64,000 nucleotides of DNA from Solidesulfovibrio fructosivorans JJ] (lineage in GTDB: Bacteria; Desulfobacterota; Desulfovibrionia; Desulfovibrionales; Desulfovibrionaceae). This document shows positions 33,294-41,200 of the stretch, piece after piece; the first letter of the stretch is position 1; each line of letters begins with the position of its first letter. The notes beneath the pieces are model-generated. The model was not told where the DNA came from. It did not search any database and was given only the letters and a program-made list of their open reading frames with translations. The translations under genes were made by a program, and so were the position numbers. The DNA lies in assembly GCF_000179555.1 (NCBI RefSeq), contig NZ_AECZ01000003.1:124001-188000 (forward strand), read 5' to 3'.

Positions 33294-35978
33294 ATGCGCA
33301 TGAAATGGCACATGCTGGCGACGGAAGCGCTTTTCGAGCGCTTCGGGACGTCCTTTGACGGCTTGTCTTCGGAGCAAGCCGGGGAGCGGCTCCTTCGCCA
33401 CGGTCCCAACGCCCTGCCCGAGGCGGACGGGCTGCGTCTCTGGCGGCTCGTGCTCGACCAGGTCGCAAGCCCCCTTATCTACGTCCTTTTCATAGCGGCC
33501 GGCATCGCGGTCTGGGTCGGCGAATACATCGACGCGAGCGTCATTTGCTCCATCGTCATCCTCAACGGCATCATCGGCTTCACCCAGGAGTTCAAGGCGG
33601 AACGGAGCGTTTCGGGCCTGAAAAGCCTGCTTTCGCCGCGGGCGACGGTCATGCGGGACGCCAGGGAACGGGAAGTGCCGGTCGAGGACCTCGTTCCCGG
33701 AGACCTCGTCGTGCTTGCCTCCGGCGCCGTGGTCCCGGCCGATTTGCGCCTGATCAGGGCGACGGAACTGCGCGCGGACGAATCGGCCCTCACCGGCGAA
33801 TCCGTTCCCGCCGCCAAAACGGCCGCCCCTTTGGCCGACCCGTTCCTGCCGGCGGTGGATCAGAGCAACATGGCCTTCAAGGGAACCGCGATCGTGCACG
33901 GCCGTGGTATGGGCCTGGCCGTCGCCACGGGCGAGGCCACCTGGCTTGGTTCCATCGCCAGGAAGATGCGCTCCGTGGGCCGGGTGAAGCCGCCGATCAC
34001 GGTCCGGTTCGAACGCTTTGCCAGGCAATTGAGCCTGGCCGTGGTCATTGCCGCCGCGGCGTTGTTCGGGGTCGGCATCATGGTCGGCGAAAGCGTCAAG
34101 GACATGTTCCTCATGTCGGTGGCGGCCTTCGTCGCCGCCGTGCCGGAGGGGCTGCCGATCGTCGTCACCATCGCCATGGCCGTGGGCGTGCACCGGATGG
34201 CGCGCCACAACGCCGTCATAAGGAAGCTGCCGGCTGTGGAGACGCTCGGCAGCACCACGGTCATCTGCTCCGACAAGACCGGAACGCTCACCTTGAACGA
34301 AATGACGGTGCGGACGCTTGCCGATGGTGAGGCGTGCTATGCGCTGACCGGCCAGGGGGCCGCGCCGGAAGGGGATATCCTGTGCGACGGCCGACCGTGC
34401 GCGATCACCCAAGCGCCGCGTTTGCGCGACATGCTCGTGGCGGGGGTCCTTTGCAACGAGAGCCGCATCACGGAAGAAGACGGGATATTTTTGTTCGAGG
34501 GCGATCCCACCGAGAACGCCTTGTTGACGGCGGCCCTCAAGGGCGGCCTGAACCCGGCGGCGACACGCGTGGCGCATCGGCAGCTGGCGCTCTTGCCCTT
34601 CGAGTCGGAGCGCGGCTTCATGGCCAGCCTGAGCGCCGTGGACGGGCGCGGAGTGGCGCTGCTCAAGGGCGCGCCGGAAAGGCTTTTGGAGGCGTGCGCG
34701 TCGGACTGGGCCGGGACGCCGCTTAATGCCGCGAACGTTCGCGACACGGCCTCGGCCATGGCCAGGGAAGGGCTGCGGGTGCTGCTCCTGGCCCGCAAGG
34801 ACTTTCCCGATGGGAAACGCGACCTCCACGAGGAGGACGTGCGGTCCGGGCTCACCTTTCTCGGCTTGATGGGGCTGCTGGACCCGCCCCGGCCGGAAGC
34901 GGCCCGGGCCGTCGCCGGCTGCCGCCGCGCCGGCATACGGCTCAAGATGCTGACCGGGGACCATCCGGAAACCGCCGTTGCCGTGGCCTCCATGATCGGG
35001 CTCGCGCATGCCGGCGATGTCGCGCTCACCGGCAGGGAGCTGGAGCGGCTGGACGGTCGCGACTTCGACGAGGCGGTGTTGCGCCACAGGGTGTTCGCGC
35101 GCGTCATGCCGTCCCAGAAACTGGCCATCGTGGAGTCCCTCAAACGCCAGGGACAGGTGGTGGCCGTGACCGGCGACGGCGTCAACGACGCCCCGGCGCT
35201 CAAGGCCGCCCATATCGGCGTGGCCATGGGGCGCAAGGGAACGGACGTGGCCCGGGAAGCCTCGGACATGGTGCTGACGGACGATTCCATAAACAGCGTC
35301 TACCATGCGGTGCAGGAAGGGCGGATCATGTTCGACAACCTGCGCAAGGCCGTGTTTTTTCTGCTGCCGACAGGGCTTGCCGAGCTGCTTTCCATCATGG
35401 CCGCCATGGTCATGGGCCTGCCCCTGCCCTTTGTCCCCACGCAGATCCTCTGGATCAACCTCGTGACCAACGGCTTGCAGGACGTGGCCCTGGCCCTGGA
35501 GCCGGGAGAGCCCGACGTGCTGGATCGCCGCCCGCGCCCCCTGGACGAGGGCATCCTCAACAAGGCGCTTTTGTGGCGCACGATCATCGTCGGCGTGACC
35601 ATCGCCGCCGGCGTGGTCTGGTACTTCCAGTGGCTGTACCGTTCGGGGCAGGAGATTGAAGTCTGCCGGACGGGAGCCGTGACCGCCATGGTGTTCTTTC
35701 AATTCTTCCAGGTGCTCAATTGCCGGTCCGAAAAGCGCTCCATTTTTCTTTTAAACCCGTTTTCCAATATGTTCCTGCTGGCAAGCATGGTCGCCGCCGC
35801 CCTGGCCCAGGTGGCCGTCGTGCAGTGGCCCGGGTTCCAGTGGATCTTCAGGACCACTCCCCTGACCTGGCGGCAATGGGCCGCGTGCGTGGGGTTGGCC
35901 GTCTCCGTGGTGGTTGTGGTGGAAGCCGGCAAGCTCATGTCCAACCTGGCCGGCGGGAGGCTCAGGCGCGGGGCTTGA
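33294..35978 (+). CDS. P-type cation-transporting ATPase, P2 (calcium/sodium-type)
   Basis: 894 residues. The start at ATG 33294 is set by GGGAGG eight bases upstream. Motifs: TGES actuator loop (167-170), PEGLP in helix M4 (284-288), phosphorylated aspartate in CSDKTGTLT (D327), MLTGDHPETA and TGDGVNDAPALKAAHIGVAMG. About ten membrane helices, the last four forming the C-terminal cation-ATPase domain. PEGLP and overall length place it with SERCA/PMR1-like or Na+/K+-like P2 ATPases, exporting Ca2+ or a monovalent cation using ATP. Exact ion not determined. It stands alone in its transcript. Confidence 0.92.
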   Translation: MRMKWHMLATEALFERFGTSFDGLSSEQAGERLLRHGPNALPEADGLRLWRLVLDQVASPLIYVLFIAAGIAVWVGEYIDASVICSIVILNGIIGFTQEFKAERSVSGLKSLLSPRATVMRDAREREVPVEDLVPGDLVVLASGAVVPADLRLIRATELRADESALTGESVPAAKTAAPLADPFLPAVDQSNMAFKGTAIVHGRGMGLAVATGEATWLGSIARKMRSVGRVKPPITVRFERFARQLSLAVVIAAAALFGVGIMVGESVKDMFLMSVAAFVAAVPEGLPIVVTIAMAVGVHRMARHNAVIRKLPAVETLGSTTVICSDKTGTLTLNEMTVRTLADGEACYALTGQGAAPEGDILCDGRPCAITQAPRLRDMLVAGVLCNESRITEEDGIFLFEGDPTENALLTAALKGGLNPAATRVAHRQLALLPFESERGFMASLSAVDGRGVALLKGAPERLLEACASDWAGTPLNAANVRDTASAMAREGLRVLLLARKDFPDGKRDLHEEDVRSGLTFLGLMGLLDPPRPEAARAVAGCRRAGIRLKMLTGDHPETAVAVASMIGLAHAGDVALTGRELERLDGRDFDEAVLRHRVFARVMPSQKLAIVESLKRQGQVVAVTGDGVNDAPALKAAHIGVAMGRKGTDVAREASDMVLTDDSINSVYHAVQEGRIMFDNLRKAVFFLLPTGLAELLSIMAAMVMGLPLPFVPTQILWINLVTNGLQDVALALEPGEPDVLDRRPRPLDEGILNKALLWRTIIVGVTIAAGVVWYFQWLYRSGQEIEVCRTGAVTAMVFFQFFQVLNCRSEKRSIFLLNPFSNMFLLASMVAAALAQVAVVQWPGFQWIFRTTPLTWRQWAACVGLAVSVVVVVEAGKLMSNLAGGRLRRGA

Positions 35979-36267
35979 AAAAGCTCGGAACGGGGCGGAT
36001 GAGGTGCTCCACTCCGAGCAGGCGGCAGACCTCGAGCAGGCTTTCGGCCGGCGCGGCGCATGTGCCCGCGCCTACGCCCCCATCGACCCGGGCCAATGGT
36101 TGCACCTGGAATACGATAGCCTGGTGATGCTCTAGGGGCGGTTTTTCGGGACGGCGAGGCTGGGGGCGTCGCGGATGACGCCCGGCGCTCCGAAGGCTAT
36201 CGAACCGGACCTCCCCGGCGCGACAGGACGACGACGCCCCGCCGGCCGGGAAGGGACGGGTGACGGG
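35979..36267. other. Spacer with a possible short coding remnant
   Basis: In the +1-shifted frame after the ATPase, codons up to TAG 36133-36135 read GADEVLHSEQAADLEQAFG and then RAYAPIDPGQWLHLEYDSLV. The composition looks protein-like, but no start or family is recognised. It may be the tail of a lost gene. The remainder to 36267 holds nothing I can name. Confidence 0.3.
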
Positions 36268-36897
36268 CTACAGGGGCTTGTGGCAGAACCACCAGTCAAA
36301 GCATTCGTATTCGCCGGGGCGTTTTTTGGCGCTTGCCACATCCTTGGGCGGCGGCACGATGACGCGGTCCTTGATCAGCTCGTTATCGGGCCAGCCGGCG
36401 GGAATGGCCACGCCGTTGGCGTCGGAAGCCTGCAGGCCTTTGACCGCGCGCAGCAGCTCGTCCATGTTGCGGCCCAGCTCCTGGGGATAATACAGGATCA
36501 GGCGCACGATCCCCTTCGGATCCACAAGGAACACGGCGCGCACGGTGTTGGTGCCCTTGGCTGGATGGATCATGCCCAGGGTCTCGGCCACCTTGCCGCA
36601 ATCGTCGGCGATCACCGGAAACTCGATCTCCACGCCGAGCTTTTCCTTGATCCATTCCACCCACTTGATGTGCGAGAAGACCTGGTCGATGGACAGGCCG
36701 ACAAGTTCGCAATTGAGTTTTTTGAATTCGGCCAGCCGTTTTTGGAAAGCCACGAACTCGGTGGTGCACACCGGCGTGTAGTCGGCGGGGTGGCTGAAAA
36801 GAATAAACCACTTGCCCTGCATATCCTGGGGCAATTTCAGGGTTCCCTGGGTCGTGACGACCTCGATCTCGGGGAAGGGACTTCCGATGGGAAACAT
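36268..36897 (-). CDS. Peroxiredoxin, Prx6/AhpC-TSA type
   Basis: 209 residues. The peroxidatic cysteine is C44 in [13 protein letters not shown]. The long C-terminal extension ends [13 protein letters not shown], whose C199 and C205 match the archaeal-type Prx6 group in which extra C-terminal cysteines help turnover. It reduces hydrogen peroxide and organic peroxides in the cytoplasm, useful for an anaerobe meeting oxygen. A palindrome resembling a PerR box lies about 80 bases upstream of ATG 36897. Confidence 0.93.
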   Translation of the reverse strand: MFPIGSPFPEIEVVTTQGTLKLPQDMQGKWFILFSHPADYTPVCTTEFVAFQKRLAEFKKLNCELVGLSIDQVFSHIKWVEWIKEKLGVEIEFPVIADDCGKVAETLGMIHPAKGTNTVRAVFLVDPKGIVRLILYYPQELGRNMDELLRAVKGLQASDANGVAIPAGWPDNELIKDRVIVPPPKDVASAKKRPGEYECFDWWFCHKPL

Positions 36898-36978
36898 GGG
36901 CTCCTCCTGGTTAAAGGGTTGGCATGGGCGTGCGCCGGTTGGCGCGGTTGCGCCGGCGGCGGGTATTCGCTAATTGAA

Positions 36979-36997
36979 ATTAGGAATTATTCTTATT
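36979..36997 (-). promoter_or_regulatory. PerR/Fur-like palindrome upstream of the peroxiredoxin
   Basis: ATTAGGAAT-T-ATTCTTATT, an imperfect palindrome (7 of 9 arm positions match) in an AT-rich promoter region. Size and A/T-rich arms resemble PerR-family sites. The regulator gene is not in the window. Confidence 0.5.
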
Positions 36998-36999
36998 TA

Positions 37000-37317
37000 G
37001 AATTTGGCCCTTGCGTCAAGGGAAAAATCCAAAAAAGAGCAAAATATTTTTTCATCTATTATTTTGGTGGGATGGCAGGATGGGTAGGCACGGGGAATCC
37101 CACGCCCGGGCCGCCTTGCTCGGGAAAAAAATGGGCTGACAGCGTCCGGCGTTTGCGCCGTGAAGAAGTGAAGAACGCGCTATACGTGGCGCCGCTTGAA
37201 ATGGCCGTGCCGGCGCTACGGCCACATGCGCCGGCGCGCACGCCGAGGTCGCGACGCGAGGCGGAGCCCGCGCCGGGAAAGGCGGGAATGGAGGCGGCCG
37301 GGCCGAAGGACGCGGCC
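37000..37317. other. Intergenic region between pfpI-type and peroxiredoxin genes
   Basis: About 320 bases: an AT-rich promoter side (to about 37075) and then GC-rich sequence with short self-complementary stretches (for example GGCGTTTGCGCC near 37149). No gene or named element seen. Confidence 0.4.
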
Positions 37318-37989
37318 TCAGGCTTCCAACGCGTCGGCCAGGGCCTCGGCCACGAGCTGGGAGGAATACCAGTTCTGGCCGGTGATGATGCGGCCGTCGC
37401 GGACCACGAACCCCTGGTTCACGCCGTAGCAGTGGTACCGCGCTCCCCGGGAGGCAAGCGTGTCCTCGAGGACGTAGGGGATGTCCATGAGCACGCCGAA
37501 GGTCACCTCTTCGGCCCGGGAAAAGCCCGTCACCTTGCGGCCCGTTATCAGGTAGTCGCCCGAGGAGTCCTTGAGGTTCAGCAGTCCGGCCGGGCCGTGG
37601 CACATGCCCGAAACCAGGCCGCCCCGGGACCAGATGTTTTCGGCGATGGCGATCAGGGCCGGATTGTCGGGAAAATCGTAAAGCCCGCCATGCCCGCCGG
37701 TATAGAAGATGGCGTCGTACCTGGCGGCGTCCACCGTCTCCGGCCGGGGAGCCCCCAGGATGCGGTCCATGGCCTGCCGGTCCATGAGGAGCCGTATCTG
37801 GGCCGGGTCGTTGAAGTCGGTTTGGGCCAGCGACGGGCCGCCCGGGCCCGGGGTGGTGAAATCCAGCTCGATGCCCCGTTCGACCATGACGTAGTAGGGA
37901 TGGACCAGCTCCGGAAAATAACAGCCGGCAGGCTTGCCGCCGCCCATGGCGGCATGGCCGGAGAGCACGAACAGGATACGCTTGGCCAT
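37318..37989 (-). CDS. DJ-1/PfpI superfamily protein (Hsp31/glyoxalase III-like)
   Basis: 223 residues from ATG 37989, preceded by AGGAGA. Nucleophile elbow GLVSGMCHGPAGLL with C130-H131, and FYTGGHGGLYDFPDNP before it, which is the pattern of the type 1 glutamine amidotransferase-like Hsp31/HchA group. Such proteins act as glutathione-independent glyoxalases or protein deglycases/chaperones; which applies here cannot be told. Cytoplasmic. It is oriented toward the peroxiredoxin gene, with which it may share a stress role. Confidence 0.85.
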   Translation of the reverse strand: MAKRILFVLSGHAAMGGGKPAGCYFPELVHPYYVMVERGIELDFTTPGPGGPSLAQTDFNDPAQIRLLMDRQAMDRILGAPRPETVDAARYDAIFYTGGHGGLYDFPDNPALIAIAENIWSRGGLVSGMCHGPAGLLNLKDSSGDYLITGRKVTGFSRAEEVTFGVLMDIPYVLEDTLASRGARYHCYGVNQGFVVRDGRIITGQNWYSSQLVAEALADALEA

Positions 37990-38022
37990 GACAAATCTCC
38001 TGAGGATGCGGGAGAGGAGGAT

Positions 38023-38192
38023 GCGAGAGGGGAAACCCTTTTGCAAAGGGTTCTCCCCTCTCGCGCTCTCCCCTTCCTAAATTTTTTAATAGTTATTGAT
38101 GCATTGCCGCTAACATCTCGTCCTATTAAGAGCCTTTGGAAAGGGGGGCCGGGGGGAGAACCTTTCTGCAAGAAAGGTTTCCCCCCGGGGCC
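38023..38192. repeat. Paired long hairpins around an AT-rich core (second copy)
   Basis: Left hairpin 38023-38064 (GCGAGAGGGGAAACCCTTT with its complement, one bulge) and right hairpin about 38147-38192 (GGGGGGAGAACCTTTCT arm). Between them CCCCTTCCTAAATTTTTTAA and AGCCTTTGGAAAGGGG are inverted counterparts around an AT-rich core. Same design and size as 29231-29392. It lies upstream of the pfpI-type gene and downstream of the large kinase fusion. Confidence 0.8.
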
Positions 38193-38203
38193 TTCCCTTC
38201 CCT

Positions 38204-41200
38204 CTACACCGCCAGTTCCACGCGGTTGCGGCCGTTTTCCTTGGCCCGGTACAGGGCCTGGTCGGCTCGGCTGACGAACTGGGAGGGCGTTTCGCCGGGA
38301 AGGTAGAGGGCCACGCCCAGGCTGGCGGTGACCTTGCCGGCCGTCGGGTGCCGCTTTTTCTCCAGCACCTTGCGCAGGCGTTCGGCGAACGGCAGCACGT
38401 TGCTGACGAACTCCGAGACCACCACCATGAATTCCTCGCCGCCCCAGCGCCCGAAGAAGTCCGTACTGCGCACGTTCCGGCCGATGGTGACGGCGATGTC
38501 CACGAGCACCGTGTCGCCCACGTTGTGGCCGAAGGTATCGTTGACGTCCTTGAAGCAGTCCACGTCCAGAAGAATGATGGCCAGCGAGCTTTCGTTGTCG
38601 CGGCAGTGCTCGATTTCGTGCCTGAGCCTGTCCTCGATGGAGCGCCGGTTGTAGACGCCGGTGAGCTGGTCCGTGGTGGAAAGGCGCTGGAGGGCCAGGT
38701 TTTTCCTGTTGAGCTCCTTGTTCTTCGCGTGCAGCTCGGCGGTGCGGGCCCGGACCAGGGTCTCCAGGTTGCAGTTCATCTCGTTGAGTTCGTTGTAGAC
38801 CCTGGCGTTCTCCATGGAGATGGCCGCCTGTCCGGCCAGGATGTTGAGCAGTTGGAGGCGGTCCTTGCGAAAGGCTCCCCGGGTGGCGGCGTTTTCCAGA
38901 TACAGCAGCCCGCGCACCTCGTTTTGCAGGATGATGGGCAGGCAGCACAGCGAGGCGGGTTTTTTCGCGGCGAGGTAGGGGCATTGGTAGAACAGCGTGG
39001 CCTGTTCGTCGCGATGGACCGAAAGCCCCGAGCCGGGAGCGGCCGGATCGGCCTGGTCGTTGAGGATGACCAAATGGCGGGTGCGCGCCACGAAATTGAC
39101 CACCGCCGGGGAGATGTCCGGCGAGAGCTCCACGGGGGTCTCTTCGCCCGTCGCCTCCGGGAGCGGGGCCTGGTCGCCGGCCATGATCACGTTGGCCACC
39201 ACGAGCCGGCCGTCCTTGTTGCGGATGAGCACGCCCTTGGTCGCGCCGGCGTTCTCCGTGGCGATGGCCGTGAGTTCGCGTCCCAGGTCGTCCATGACCA
39301 TGTGCCTGGAGATGGCCTGGGTGGCCTTGATGACGGAGAGCAGGTCGAGCCCCTCGGAAAACGTTTCGGAAAAAGTGCCGCTGGAGGTCTCCAGGCCGAG
39401 GCTTTGGAAGGCGAAGAGCGGCGTGTTGCCGCGGATCGCGATGTCGGCCAGCGGGGTGCCGTAGGCTTGGCGCAGGTGTCGTCCCTTGCCCGTGGCGCCC
39501 CAGCGGTCGTAATAGGACAGGGCCTGTTCGAAATAGGCCTTGGCCAGATGCGGCTTGCCGCGCCGCAGCCAGAACCGGCCGGCTTTTTCCGCGGCCATGG
39601 CGGCGTCCTGGACGAAGGCCGATTGCAGGGCCGCGTCGATGGCCTGGTCGTAGGTGTCGATGATCCGGGCGAGGTCCGGGCTGTCCCCGGCCGGGCCGGC
39701 CAGCCGTTCCGCTTCCGCCAGCAGGAGCTTGTGGCGGAAGTTGGCCGGGCAAAGCTCGGCCCAAAGGCGCAGCTTGTCGTGGCCGAGGGCGATGCGCGCG
39801 CCGAGCTCGCCTTGGGGCTTTCCCCCGGCCCGGCGGGCGTGCTCCAAAAGAAGCAGCGTATAGAAGAACCAGCTGTCCGCCAGCATGATCTGGCCCTGCT
39901 GGGTCGCGTCCACCACGTCGATCCACCCATGCAGGGTCTCGGGCGGGGGAAGCGCCTCCTCGGTGTTGGCCAGACAGGCCACCCGCAACTGGGAGTAGCG
40001 CAGGGAACCCAGGAAAAACGGCAGTGAGGCGAACTGTTCGGCCAGGGCCGCGCCGTCGAAATCCTTGTCGTCCAGGCTGGCGATGGAGCGCGTCTTGCCC
40101 CGCAGGTGCCGCAGCGGCTGCCCGACGATGAGCCGCAGCAACGTGACGATGCCGTCCATGCCCGAGGCGCGCAGGAATTCCAGGCTGCGCGCGGCCTGGG
40201 CCTCGACGTCGCCCAGGGGCGCGCCGGAGGCCAGCTGGACGTGGGCCAGTTGCAGGTAGACGTAGCCCGAGTAGGGCGAGCCCGAGGCCAGGGCCAGCCG
40301 CGAGGCTTCGAACCAATACCCGTGGCTCGAGGCCAGGGGGTTGATCCAGTGGTTCACGGCCAGGGAAAAGACGTGGTAGGTGTAGTTTTGCAGGGCCGGC
40401 ACGGCGTAGTGTTCGGCCAGCCGGGCGGCCAGGCTGCCCAGGGCGTGGCCGGTGCGGTAGTCGCGGGCGCAAAGTCCCATGGCGCACAGTGTGGAGGCGT
40501 AGTGGATGTAGGCCACCGAAGCCAGGGGGCTTTTGCCCTGGTCCATGGCCAGGCGGGCCATGACCGCCGAGACCGCGGCGCAGACCAGGCCGCGCCCGAT
40601 GAGGTAGGAATCGGCGTAGAGGTCGAAGAGCATTTCCTGGGCCAGGATATGGTCGGGGGCCGTGGCCTCGGGCTGGTCGTAGAGGGCGGCCGGGTCGCCG
40701 CCGGCCTTCTCCTCGATCAGGGCGCCGATATGGGCCTTCTCCGCCTCGAAAAGGGCGAGCAAGGCGTCGTCCTCGTGGGGGATTTCGAACCCGAGCAGCT
40801 CCAGGGCCCGGTATTCCAGTTCCACGGCTTCCGCGTAGCGGGCCTGGTGGTGGTATTGCTTGGCCTGGACATTGAAAAGCCGGAGCCGGTCGCGGTCCGT
40901 GGCGGCATGGGCGCGGATCTCGGCGCAACGGATTTCGGCCTCGTCGTAGCGTCCGGCCAGGTACAGGCTCTGGGCCAGATCCAGGGAAATGTCGCGCCAC
41001 AGGGGGTAGTCGCTTTCCCAGGGCGCTTCGGGCAGCAGGGCGCGGGCGAAGTCCAGCATGCCGGTCGCGTCGGTAAAGGCCGTGGCCGTTTTGGCCTTGC
41101 GTCCGGCCGCGAGGGCCAGCTCCGCCACCCGGAGGCGTTCGCCGGGGTCGGTCAGGAGGGGCGCGCCCTTGCGCATGTGCTCGAGCACGTCGAAGAGCCG

